12,275 nucleotides of DNA, from contig JABABE010000097.1 in the NCBI GenBank assembly GCA_014238395.1, forward strand, positions 1-12,275, written 5' to 3'. The notes beneath the pieces were generated by a model that had not been told where the DNA came from, did not search any database, and saw only the letters and a program-made list of their open reading frames with translations. Shown here piece by piece: positions 1-5,893 of the stretch (its first letter is position 1; each line of letters begins with the position of its first letter). The stretch comes from Candidatus Kaiserbacteria bacterium (GTDB lineage Bacteria; Patescibacteriota; Minisyncoccia; Phycocordibacterales; JABAAK01). A program made the position numbers and the translations under genes.

Positions 1-91
1 CTGATTGCATTTTTTGTAGATAAAAAATATGTTTTCCAATTGCAAAAAATAAAAATTTGGCTTATCTTTTTCATATTAAAGATATTATATC

Positions 92-118
92 AAAAGCCCG
101 ACACAATGTCGGGCTTTT
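92..118 (-). terminator. Intrinsic terminator of the HU gene
   Basis: A perfect 12-bp inverted repeat (92-103 and 107-118) encloses a CAA triloop. The stem core GCCCGACA/TGTCGGGC is GC-rich in an otherwise AT-rich region and is flanked by A4 and T4, so it can end transcription in both directions. It starts 26 bases past the HU stop codon on the minus strand and is the natural 3' end of that transcript. It could also serve a plus-strand gene to the left of the window, but none is visible. Confidence 0.9.
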
Positions 119-143
119 AATATTACTATATAAGCTAGATTGC

Positions 144-416
144 TTATTTAACAGCGTCCTTGAAAGATTTAGAAGCTCTAAATTTTGGCACACAAGTTGC
201 CTTAATTTGTATAGTTTCTCCGGTAGCTGGATTTCGGCCTTTTCTTGCAGCTCTCTCTTTTGCAGAAAATATTCCAAAACCAGTGATAGAAACCTCTTCT
301 TTTTTAGATACAGCTTCAACAATAGTAGAAAAAATCTTTTCTACCACTCTTTCCGCTTGTACTTTTGTTCCACCTAATTCTTCGTGTACTAATTCAACTA
401 GAGACATTTTATTCAT
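144..416 (-). CDS. HU-family nucleoid DNA-binding protein
   Basis: This is a 90-residue histone-like HU/IHF-family protein, exactly the usual HU length. These proteins act as dimers that bend and compact DNA with little sequence specificity. Visible marks are the N-terminal helices (residues 3-38), the GFG turn at 46-48, the beta-arm motif GRNPATGETI (60-69) with the intercalating proline at P63, and the C-terminal VPKFRASKSFKDAV. The frame stays open upstream to a TTG at 470. I chose the ATG at 416 because it gives the family N terminus (MNKMSLVELV) and because the predicted transcript starts near 471, leaving the TTG with no leader. There is no Shine-Dalgarno sequence before the ATG. The gene has its own promoter (478-507) and terminator (92-118), so it is probably a separate unit from clpP upstream. 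HU rather than IHF is a guess from length and lack of a partner. Confidence 0.93.
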   Translation of the reverse strand: MNKMSLVELVHEELGGTKVQAERVVEKIFSTIVEAVSKKEEVSITGFGIFSAKERAARKGRNPATGETIQIKATCVPKFRASKSFKDAVK

Positions 417-477
417 GTTTTGTTTATTTAAATTAAGATTAATAAATTCAGGAAGCTGTTTTGCCCCCAATTCATAG

Positions 478-507
478 AGTATATGTCATTATGCTGTGTT
501 TAGTCAA
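478..507 (-). promoter_or_regulatory. Probable sigma70-type promoter of the HU gene
   Basis: Read on the minus strand, TTGACT (502-507, five of six matches to the -35 consensus) is followed after 18 bases by TATACT (478-483, five of six matches to the -10 consensus). Transcription would start near 471, giving a leader of about 55 bases before the HU ATG at 416. The position between the clpP stop and HU suits an independent promoter. Confidence 0.65.
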
Positions 508-525
508 GTAAAATAAGCTTTTTTC

Positions 526-547
526 AAGTATACCTAAAAAAGTATAC
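526..547. repeat. Paired AAGTATAC motifs upstream of the HU promoter
   Basis: AAGTATAC occurs at 526-533 and again at 540-547, a 14-base period. Each copy contains the 6-base palindrome GTATAC, so the pair can also form a weak 6-bp hairpin. It lies between the clpP stop and the HU -35 element. It may be an operator-like binding site or a poor clpP terminator; the sequence alone does not decide. Confidence 0.35.
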
Positions 548-556
548 AAAAATCAG

Positions 557-1135
557 TTATTTTTGAACCATGTCTATAATTCCAAACTTTTTTGCTTCCT
601 CTGCTGTCATAAAAAAATCTCTCTCAACAGCTGCGTTTATTTCATCTATTTTTTTTCCTGTGTTTGCTGACAAGATTTTATTAAAAGTTTTTTTTATGTT
701 TTCCATTCTTTTTGCAGCTATTGCAACATCGGTAGTTTGTCCCTCAACACCTCCGTGTGGTTGGTGAACCATAATCTCCGCATTTCTTAATGCAAATCTT
801 TTTCCTTTTGCACCACAAGACAGTATTACAGCAGCGGCAGAAGCAGCCTGACCAACACAAACAGTTTTTACATCACATTTTATGTGATTCATTGTATCAA
901 GTATAGCCATAGCAGCGTTTACTTCTCCTCCACACGAGTTAATATATAGTGATATTTCACTTTTTGGTTTTTTAGACGCTAAAAACAAGAATTGTGCTAT
1001 TATCGTATTTGCTGAGTGGTTGTCTATTGGTCCAGATAAAAAGACAATACGGTCCTCAAGTAACCTAGAGAAGATATCATAAGATCTCTCTCCATCTGTG
1101 GTTTTGTCTACGACCATTGGTATTATATTTTGCAT
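557..1135 (-). CDS. clpP: ATP-dependent Clp protease proteolytic subunit ClpP
   Basis: This is the serine peptidase of the Clp complex (family S14), which forms the double-ring chamber that degrades proteins unfolded by a Clp ATPase in the cytoplasm. At 192 residues it is the usual ClpP length. The catalytic triad is complete: Ser99 in GQAASAAA, His124 in MVHQPHGG and Asp173 in ERDFFMTAEEA. The segment YINSCGG (64-70) corresponds to the highly conserved YINSPGG, so the proline is replaced by Cys68. The N-terminal region (PMVVDKTTDGERSYDIFSRLLEDRIVFL) is typical. The gene lies 33 bases downstream of tig, the order seen in many bacteria, but clpX does not follow; an HU gene does. The ATG at 1135 is preceded by a promoter-like leader shared with ppa, and its AAGG is only two bases from the start, too close for a normal ribosome-binding site. 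Confidence 0.96.
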   Translation of the reverse strand: MQNIIPMVVDKTTDGERSYDIFSRLLEDRIVFLSGPIDNHSANTIIAQFLFLASKKPKSEISLYINSCGGEVNAAMAILDTMNHIKCDVKTVCVGQAASAAAVILSCGAKGKRFALRNAEIMVHQPHGGVEGQTTDVAIAAKRMENIKKTFNKILSANTGKKIDEINAAVERDFFMTAEEAKKFGIIDMVQK

Positions 1136-1161
1136 TACCTTATTATATTATCATATTTTTT
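1136..1161 (-). promoter_or_regulatory. Promoter-like leader of clpP, repeated before ppa
   Basis: Immediately upstream of the clpP ATG the minus strand carries AAAAATATGATAATATAA (1160-1143) and then TAAGGTA. The same 18 bases stand directly before ppa. It contains TATGAT/GATAAT -10-like hexamers, and a start about seven bases downstream would leave only a few bases of leader. No convincing -35 box is visible for this copy, so the promoter call is tentative. The conserved sequence itself is certain. Confidence 0.45.
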
Positions 1162-1168
1162 AAAGACA

Positions 1169-2227
1169 TTATACCTTCAAATCCTCGTCTACTCCGAGTG
1201 CTGCTTTTTCAAGGTACTCAAAGACTTTTTCATTTGTGAGTGATGTATGTACATATGCTTCTAAATGTTGTTTTGTTGTGTTTTTGTATCTTTCCTGGAG
1301 TTGGGTGACCTGCATCTCTACAGACTTTTCATCTGGATAAATCTTATTTTCACCAGCAATAAAATTAAAAATTATTTGTGTCTTTGCTCGTTTTTCTGCT
1401 TCCGCTCTTAATGTTTCCATAAACTCTTCTTCTGATATATTTTTATCTTTTTTGTAATCTTCTATTGTAGTATTTAACCTTTTTGCATCTTGTTTAAACA
1501 TCTCCAAACCATTCTCTGTCTCTCTGTCTACAAATACTTTTGGAACATCATAAGTGACACCTGATAATAACTTTTCTATTATTTCATTTCTGAGTTTGTA
1601 TTTATTTTGTGTTTGTTTTTCTTGAAAAACTGCTGTTTTTACTAATTCTTTAAAATTTTCTACAGAAGTAGCAGATGGATATATTTTTTGTATCACATCT
1701 AAGCTTAAATCTGGCAGAGAGCTTTCATCTTTTGGTATTTCTTTCCCTTTATTTTCCTCTCGGAAAATATTTTTCTTTACATCTGAGATTATGTTTTCAA
1801 CTTCACCATCAGTTGTTTCCTTTGGGTTTTCTGGTTTTTCAATATCTCCTAGTAGAGTTCTAATATCAGGTAAATCTACAGCAGCCATAGATTCAAGTTT
1901 TACGGTAAATTTTGCGGGTGTTTTTGAGGCGACGCTGTCTATTTGTATATGAGGTCTGTCAATTGGAACTATTTTGTTTTTAGCAAAAAATTCTGGAAGT
2001 TTTTCTAAAATCAACCCTTTTGCTGCTTCTGTAATTATCGCAAGTTCACCATATTTTTTTTCAACTAAATCATAAGGTGCTTTCCCTTCTCTGAAACCAT
2101 CAAAACTATCGCTGCGTGATATTGTTTTTGCAGCATCAACCTTATTCTTTTCTATCTCGGAAGAAGAAATCTCACCTTTTATTTCTATTAACCCTTTGTT
2201 TTGTTTTTCTATTTTAAAATTTTCCAT
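1169..2227 (-). CDS. tig: Trigger factor lacking the PPIase domain
   Basis: Trigger factor is the ribosome-bound chaperone that holds nascent chains as they leave the exit tunnel. The N-terminal ribosome-binding domain (about 1-115) has the signature GFREGKAP at 44-51, matching E. coli GFRKGKVP. The C-terminal chaperone domain follows (about 170-345), beginning with LPDLSLDVIQKIYP, the counterpart of the LPEL segment just after the PPIase in E. coli, and continuing with KYKLRNEIIEKLLSGVTYDVPKVFV in helical arm style. The FKBP-type PPIase domain of about 100 residues that normally lies between them is absent and replaced by a charged linker (about 140-170). Total length is 352 residues against about 430 in E. 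coli. The frame is continuous, so this looks like a true domain loss rather than a frameshift. The gene starts one base after the stop of the upstream membrane-protein gene and has a good ribosome-binding site, so the two are probably cotranscribed; clpP follows. Confidence 0.92.
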   Translation of the reverse strand: MENFKIEKQNKGLIEIKGEISSSEIEKNKVDAAKTISRSDSFDGFREGKAPYDLVEKKYGELAIITEAAKGLILEKLPEFFAKNKIVPIDRPHIQIDSVASKTPAKFTVKLESMAAVDLPDIRTLLGDIEKPENPKETTDGEVENIISDVKKNIFREENKGKEIPKDESSLPDLSLDVIQKIYPSATSVENFKELVKTAVFQEKQTQNKYKLRNEIIEKLLSGVTYDVPKVFVDRETENGLEMFKQDAKRLNTTIEDYKKDKNISEEEFMETLRAEAEKRAKTQIIFNFIAGENKIYPDEKSVEMQVTQLQERYKNTTKQHLEAYVHTSLTNEKVFEYLEKAALGVDEDLKV

Positions 2228-2228
2228 A

Positions 2229-2567
2229 TTATATTCCTATATCCTCTGCCAACGCTCGAACCTCCTCAGTTGTTATTTTATCATCTTTTATTATTTTTTC
2301 TATGAGCTCATTTATGTCCTCTTCTGTGAAGTTTTCATTTTCTGTTTGCAATAACAACCTAGACTCACCGTTTTCTTCTTTTAGTTCATTAAATAAATAT
2401 AAGCCTTGTTTATCAAGTATATTTTGCTGGTCAACTACAATTCGCCTTTCAAAAATAAAAACAAACCCATAAAACCCAGCTACAAGTAAAATAACCAAAA
2501 TGATTACATTTGCAACTGTTGAGCCGTGGTGCCTTATTTTTTGCGGGGTTTCTTGTGATTCTTCCAT
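2229..2567 (-). CDS. Small single-pass membrane protein of unknown function
   Basis: This 112-residue protein is not one I recognise. Counting from the ATG at 2567, it has a short polar N terminus with KIRHH (10-14), one strongly hydrophobic helix (about 18-39), then ERR and a soluble acidic tail of about 70 residues. The tail ends in two predicted helices (FTEEDINELIEKIIKDD and TTEEVRALAEDIGI). Either topology is possible; the ERR after the helix favours a cytoplasmic tail, the KIRHH before it the reverse. The frame extends three codons further to a TTG at 2576, but the ATG is preferred. It contains no cysteine. It stops one base before tig, so it is very likely in the same operon. The next gene upstream also encodes an exported protein, so the two may work together at the envelope; that is inference. 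Confidence 0.7.
   Translation of the reverse strand: MEESQETPQKIRHHGSTVANVIILVILLVAGFYGFVFIFERRIVVDQQNILDKQGLYLFNELKEENGESRLLLQTENENFTEEDINELIEKIIKDDKITTEEVRALAEDIGI
2234..2238 (-). promoter_or_regulatory. Ribosome-binding site of tig
   Basis: AGGAA on the minus strand lies six bases before the tig ATG and inside the end of the preceding gene. It is the only well-placed Shine-Dalgarno sequence among the genes of this window. It fits translation restarting within a shared transcript and fixes the tig start at 2227. Confidence 0.7.
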
Positions 2568-2587
2568 GTTAGACAAGACTATGATTA

Positions 2588-3208
2588 TTAATAATTATTA
2601 TTTTTAGATTTCAGTTTTATGTATTTTGCTAAAATGTTTTCTTTGAAGGAAAAAATTGTAGAAACAAGTGCAGAAAGTTGTAACTTAGTCTCTATGAAGA
2701 CTTGATTTTGTTTACTGTTTTTTTCCAGTTGCCCTTTTCGATTTTCAAGCAACATTTTATATATATTTTTTGATATAAAAATATCATTCAGCGAATCTGT
2801 TTGGTCTGTTATTTCTTTGTGAAAATTTAAAAAATAATCTTTTTCCTTTAGCGGTATATTTTTATTTGTAATATCTTCTATCGAAGAGAGCAATACTTTG
2901 TTTTGATAAATCCTTTTTGCCAATATTCTTGTATATTCTTGCAATTTCGCTTCTAAAGTTTCAATTTCTTCTTTAGAAAAAACACCAATATATTTCAAAC
3001 CTGTTGTTGATATTGTTGTATTTATCTCTTGAACAGTGTTTTGCAAAAATTCTTTTACGTCTATACCTGATGGAGTCGCTTCATTTTTTTGTGCCAGCCT
3101 CCCTGATGACAATATTGCAGCTTCTGTCGAGGATGTGACAAAGACTGTAAACAAAGCAAAAATTGACAGGATGACGTGGTATTTTTTTAATATTTTAAAA
3201 GTAAGCAT
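2588..3208 (-). CDS. Secreted, mostly helical protein of unknown function
   Basis: This 206-residue protein has an N-terminal signal sequence: KILKKYH (5-11), a hydrophobic core (12-24, VILSIFALFTVFV), and a likely signal-peptidase site after TEA at about residue 30. The mature part (about 176 residues) has no cysteine, is rich in Lys, Glu, Ile, Leu and Asn, and looks helical with possible coiled-coil stretches (about 79-95 and 152-190). I recognise no family or catalytic motif. The gene starts eight bases after ppa ends and lies 20 bases before the small membrane-protein gene, so it is embedded in the housekeeping operon. There is no clear ribosome-binding site. A lipoprotein is unlikely because the signal has no lipobox cysteine. 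Confidence 0.7.
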   Translation of the reverse strand: MLTFKILKKYHVILSIFALFTVFVTSSTEAAILSSGRLAQKNEATPSGIDVKEFLQNTVQEINTTISTTGLKYIGVFSKEEIETLEAKLQEYTRILAKRIYQNKVLLSSIEDITNKNIPLKEKDYFLNFHKEITDQTDSLNDIFISKNIYKMLLENRKGQLEKNSKQNQVFIETKLQLSALVSTIFSFKENILAKYIKLKSKNNNY

Positions 3209-3216
3209 ATTATAGT

Positions 3217-3741
3217 TTATTTTCCAAATTTTTCTTTGTACATTTTTTTTGAGTAGTGGAAAGCCTCTTTCGCCTCTTTTGCTCCTCCTATTTTCCCAAT
3301 CTTAACAATTTTGTTTTGCAAACCTTTGTATGTCTCAAAAAAATGTTGTATTGTTTTTAATGTGTGCTGGTTTATGTCTCCAACATCTTTAATATGATCC
3401 CATCTTGGGTCGTTTGTTGGTACTCCTAAGATTTTGTCATCTGCGTCCCCATCATCTGTTAAATAAATTACCCCTACCGGTCTGACTTTTACTAAAACCC
3501 CTTGGCAAAGTGGAAATGTTGAAAGCACTATAACATCAAGTGCATCACCATCATCATAGAATGTTTGAGGTACGAATCCATAATCTGTTGGATAATCCTG
3601 AGCTGTGTGCATAGCTCTGTCCAGCATTATAAGCCCAGTCTCTTTATTTATTTCATATTTGTTTTTTGATCCTGCTGGAATCTCAATGATAACATTCATT
3701 GAATCCTCAGTACCACTCTCTATGTCGTGCATAAAATGCAT
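3217..3741 (-). CDS. ppa: Inorganic pyrophosphatase, family I
   Basis: This soluble enzyme splits pyrophosphate into two phosphates and so pulls nucleic-acid and aminoacyl-tRNA synthesis forward. It has 174 residues, normal for a bacterial enzyme, and resembles the Thermus type (DYGFVP, then IGDI-like and QHFFETYKGL segments). By alignment with E. coli, the active-site residues are present: E20, K28, E30, R42, Y54, the metal-binding D64, D66 and D69, then D96, D101 and K103 in DDGDADDK, and Y138-K139. One departure is visible: the signature DGDPLD reads DGDALD, with Ala67 for proline. The ATG at 3741 is used; another ATG at 3732 is also possible and would leave a slightly longer leader. The gene follows nusA by 87 bases and has its own candidate promoter. 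The secreted-protein gene follows after eight bases. Confidence 0.95.
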   Translation of the reverse strand: MHFMHDIESGTEDSMNVIIEIPAGSKNKYEINKETGLIMLDRAMHTAQDYPTDYGFVPQTFYDDGDALDVIVLSTFPLCQGVLVKVRPVGVIYLTDDGDADDKILGVPTNDPRWDHIKDVGDINQHTLKTIQHFFETYKGLQNKIVKIGKIGGAKEAKEAFHYSKKMYKEKFGK

Positions 3742-3779
3742 ATACCTTATATTATCATATTTTTAAAACTCCACATCAA
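3742..3779 (-). promoter_or_regulatory. Probable promoter and leader of ppa
   Basis: On the minus strand TTGATG (3774-3779, four of six -35 matches) is followed after 17 bases by GATAAT (3751-3756, five of six -10 matches). A start about seven bases on falls near 3744, so the transcript would be nearly leaderless for the ATG at 3741, or have about 12 bases before the ATG at 3732. The -10 region is part of an 18-base sequence (3764-3747) repeated exactly before clpP. Confidence 0.5.
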
Positions 3780-3828
3780 GTCTAATTTTATAGTCTATTT
3801 TAGCCGTGTTTTATTATATATACAGCTT

Positions 3829-5172
3829 TTATTTTTGTGCTTCACTTGAGACTTCACCTTCTTTCTCTGATTCCTCTGACTCATCTTTTTCGTCTTCTGT
3901 AGACACCTCCTCCTCTTTAATCTCTGTAGACTCGTCTTCTGTACTGTTTTTTTCTGTATCGCTTGATTCTGATAGATTGTCTTTTTCTTCTGTATATTCT
4001 CTCCTCTCAGGCATAAACCTACTTTCATCCACGTGTTTTTCTAGTACTCCATCTTTTATAGTTATCAGCAGTTCATCGGACATATTTTTTATTTCTAGGT
4101 TCACTCCAACAAGCTCTGCAACAAGTAATACATTTTGACCTCCTCTCTCAAAAACAAATGAAGCGTCTTCATCTAAGATTGTGACTACTGCGTTATTGTC
4201 TTTTTCGTTATACTCAACAGATGTGATTTTTATAGGTGATATAGCTTCTTCAACAAACAAATTTATATCTGACGTGTATTCCATTATGTCTATATATTCA
4301 CGACCACCATTAAGCTCACCTCGAACAGCCAACACTCTCACACCCCGAGGGCCAACAAGGGATCCTATTGGGTCTGTTGCTTCATCATTTGTCAAAACAG
4401 CTATTTTAGTTCGTTGCCCTGGTATCCGTGCTATTTTTTCTATTTTTATCTTTCCTTCCGCTAGCTCTGGAGAATTCAAAGCAAAGAGTTTTATTACAAA
4501 ATCAGAGGAACCCCTTGAAAGAGTTACAAAATTACCAGTTCTTGTTCTTTCATCTATAGATGTTATTAGGGCTCGTATGGATTCACCTTCTCTAAATCGC
4601 TCTCCTGGGATTTTTTCTTCATATGGTATTTTTGCAATTGTGTTTTCTATATTTACAAAAATAGCCCCTCTCTCAAACCTTTGTACGATACCAGAAACTA
4701 TTTCTCCCTCTCTCCCTTTTAGAGTCTTCATCACAAGCTCTTTTTCTGCCTCTCTCAAACTTTTCGAAAGCATTTGCGCAGCAGACTGAGCCGCTATTCG
4801 ACTAAATTCAGATTTTGTGTTGAGCGGAAAAAATATTTCTTCCCCTCTTTGTATGTTTGATTGGACCAGTTTTGCATCCTCAAGTTTTATGTGTCTCTCT
4901 GGATTAAAGACAACTCTCTTGTCATCCTCGTCCACTCTCTCTTCTCCTTTTTCCATAATGTCTTCATCTGTCAAAGCTTCTTTCACTTGAAAAAAAGACA
5001 GGTCTCCAGTGTCTCTATTGAACCTAGCTTTTATAATCTGACTAACCTTTGCATACCCTTTTTTATAAGCAGCAGCAAAAACAGACTCTATCATTTCAAA
5101 CAAGACTTCTTCATCTATTTTTTTCTTTTCTGACAGTTGTTTTACTGCGACCTTTAGTTCTTTTAAATCCAT
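3829..5172 (-). CDS. nusA: Transcription termination/antitermination factor NusA
   Basis: NusA binds RNA polymerase and nascent RNA and controls pausing, intrinsic termination and antitermination. This 447-residue protein has the N-terminal polymerase-binding domain (about 1-150), an S1 domain (about 153-208, GREGEIVSGIVQRFERGAIFV), KH1 (about 250-300, RTKIAVLTNDEATDPIGSLVGPRG with an intact GPRG at 274-277) and KH2 (about 312-378). In KH2 the usual AIGRGGQN reads VFERGGQN (340-347), so the first glycine of the GxxG RNA-binding loop is Glu342. The last 50 residues (about 396-447) are a Ser/Glu/Lys-rich, probably disordered acidic tail in place of the acidic repeat domains of proteobacteria. 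The usual neighbours rimP and infB are not here. The ATG at 5172 gives the family N terminus and has no Shine-Dalgarno sequence. A terminator-like hairpin lies in the leader. Confidence 0.95.
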   Translation of the reverse strand: MDLKELKVAVKQLSEKKKIDEEVLFEMIESVFAAAYKKGYAKVSQIIKARFNRDTGDLSFFQVKEALTDEDIMEKGEERVDEDDKRVVFNPERHIKLEDAKLVQSNIQRGEEIFFPLNTKSEFSRIAAQSAAQMLSKSLREAEKELVMKTLKGREGEIVSGIVQRFERGAIFVNIENTIAKIPYEEKIPGERFREGESIRALITSIDERTRTGNFVTLSRGSSDFVIKLFALNSPELAEGKIKIEKIARIPGQRTKIAVLTNDEATDPIGSLVGPRGVRVLAVRGELNGGREYIDIMEYTSDINLFVEEAISPIKITSVEYNEKDNNAVVTILDEDASFVFERGGQNVLLVAELVGVNLEIKNMSDELLITIKDGVLEKHVDESRFMPERREYTEEKDNLSESSDTEKNSTEDESTEIKEEEVSTEDEKDESEESEKEGEVSSEAQK

Positions 5173-5198
5173 ACATTTATTTTTTTATCTGATAATTT

Positions 5199-5237
5199 GA
5201 AAAAAGAAAAATTGCCTTCGCGGTGGCAATCTCTCTT
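5199..5237 (-). promoter_or_regulatory. Terminator-like hairpin in the nusA leader (possible attenuator)
   Basis: Read on the minus strand, a core stem ATTGCC/GGCAAT (5230-5225 with 5216-5211) encloses the loop ACCGCGAA. The stem extends outward to 13 pairs (5237-5225 with 5216-5204), two of them G-U. A run of T with one C follows the core stem (5210-5200). In this direction it has the form of an intrinsic terminator; in the plus direction no T-run follows. It lies about 27 bases before the nusA ATG and downstream of the candidate nusA promoter, which suggests attenuation of nusA. Confidence 0.6.
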
Positions 5238-5247
5238 ACTGTAGATA

Positions 5248-5256
5248 ATTATAACA
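5248..5256 (-). promoter_or_regulatory. Extended -10 promoter candidate for nusA
   Basis: The minus strand reads TGTTATAAT, a perfect -10 hexamer (5248-5253) with the TG of an extended -10. No good -35 box is found at 16-18 bases. A start near 5241 would give a leader of about 70 bases that includes the whole hairpin at 5199-5237. Confidence 0.5.
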
Positions 5257-5336
5257 TTAATTTTTATATTCTGCATCGCTTTTGCTCATAACTTGAATAC
5301 TCTGGAAAATGTACAACAAGTCTTCATATCTGTTAC

Positions 5337-5342
5337 TATAAC
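5337..5342 (+). promoter_or_regulatory. Candidate -10 element of the tRNA-Gly gene
   Basis: TATAAC matches the -10 consensus at five of six bases and ends nine bases before the first base of the tRNA, leaving a 5' extension of only a few bases. The -35 region is poor, so this is tentative. Confidence 0.35.
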
Positions 5343-5351
5343 TATAGTTCT

Positions 5352-5422
5352 GCGGGTATAGTTTAGTGGTAGAACGTCCGCCTTCCAAGCGGAGAACGAG
5401 AGTTCGATTCTCTCTACCCGCA
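5352..5422 (+). tRNA. tRNA-Gly, anticodon UCC
   Basis: A complete cloverleaf is present. The acceptor stem GCGGGTA (5352-5358) pairs with TACCCGC (5415-5421). The D arm is GTTTAGTGGTAGAAC, the anticodon stem TCCGC/GCGGA (5377-5381, 5389-5393), and the T arm GAGAG-TTCGATT-CTCTC (5398-5414). The seven-base anticodon loop CTTCCAA places TCC at 5384-5386, so it reads GGA and probably other GGN glycine codons. The discriminator is A5422. The next bases are CCG, so the CCA tail is not encoded and must be added after transcription. Most bacterial tRNA-Gly have U at the discriminator, so A is unusual. It is transcribed away from nusA. Confidence 0.96.
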
Positions 5423-5516
5423 CCGTTAATTTAATATGGATATTAATCATTAGATTATTTATTCCAAAAATTTAGCCAAATTTTTTATATTACAACAGTA
5501 TTAAAATCAACACATT

Positions 5517-5849
5517 ATGACTATACATAAAATGAAATTACAAAAACCATATTTTGAAAAAATAAAGAGTGGAGATAAGACAATGGAATCTAGATTATAT
5601 GATGGAAAAAGAAAGTCTTTAAAAATCAATGATCAGATAGAATTTTCTTGTGGCGAAGAAAAACTAAAAGAGAAAATTAAAGATTTGCATATCCACCAAT
5701 CTTTTTATAATCTTTTTGAAGCTCATTCAGTAAAAGATTTTGGTGGAGATTCAAAGGATAACCTGCTGCAAGATATATACAACTTCTACTCAACAGAAGA
5801 GGAAGAAAAATATGGAGTTGTTGGAATAAAAATATCATTAATATTTTAG
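5517..5849 (+). CDS. ASCH-domain protein
   Basis: This 110-residue protein is a single ASCH domain, a small beta-barrel fold related to PUA that is thought to bind RNA or modified nucleosides. The N-terminal motif FEKIKSGDKTMESRL (13-27) and the IKINDQIEF-like segment (LKINDQIEF, 35-43) are typical, as is the C-terminal IYNFYSTEEEEKYGVVGIKI. The E. coli homologue YqfB uses Lys21 and Thr24 to hydrolyse N4-acetylcytidine. Here Lys21 is present but the Thr24 position is Glu24, so that activity should not be assumed. The gene lies 94 bases downstream of the tRNA on the same strand with no clear terminator between them, and converges with the protease gene. It has no Shine-Dalgarno sequence. The function in the cell is unknown. 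Confidence 0.82.
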   Translation: MTIHKMKLQKPYFEKIKSGDKTMESRLYDGKRKSLKINDQIEFSCGEEKLKEKIKDLHIHQSFYNLFEAHSVKDFGGDSKDNLLQDIYNFYSTEEEEKYGVVGIKISLIF

Positions 5850-5893
5850 TAGAATAAACCTTATAATTTTCATTTAACTTATTTTCTATATCT

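Noticed and set aside
1..91. A gene or structured element at the left edge
   Set aside because: The stretch is A/T-rich with runs of A and T, but I see no coding signal, RNA gene or well-paired repeat before the terminator at 92.
417..470. Longer HU start at the TTG at 470 (18 extra residues)
   Set aside because: The extra residues match no HU protein, the 90-residue form has the exact family length, and the predicted transcription start near 471 would leave the TTG with no leader.
3780..3828. A nusA terminator between nusA and ppa
   Set aside because: Only a broken AGC/GCT stem is visible and no T-run follows, so there is no support for termination there.
3806..4138. Plus-strand open frame rich in serine opposite the nusA end
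   Set aside because: It is the antisense of the Ser/Glu-rich NusA tail; its composition follows from the low-complexity coding sequence on the minus strand.
5352..5422. Glycine recoding of UGA, as in Gracilibacteria and SR1
   Set aside because: The tRNA-Gly anticodon is UCC, and the 1988-codon protease frame contains no in-frame TGA, so the standard bacterial code fits.
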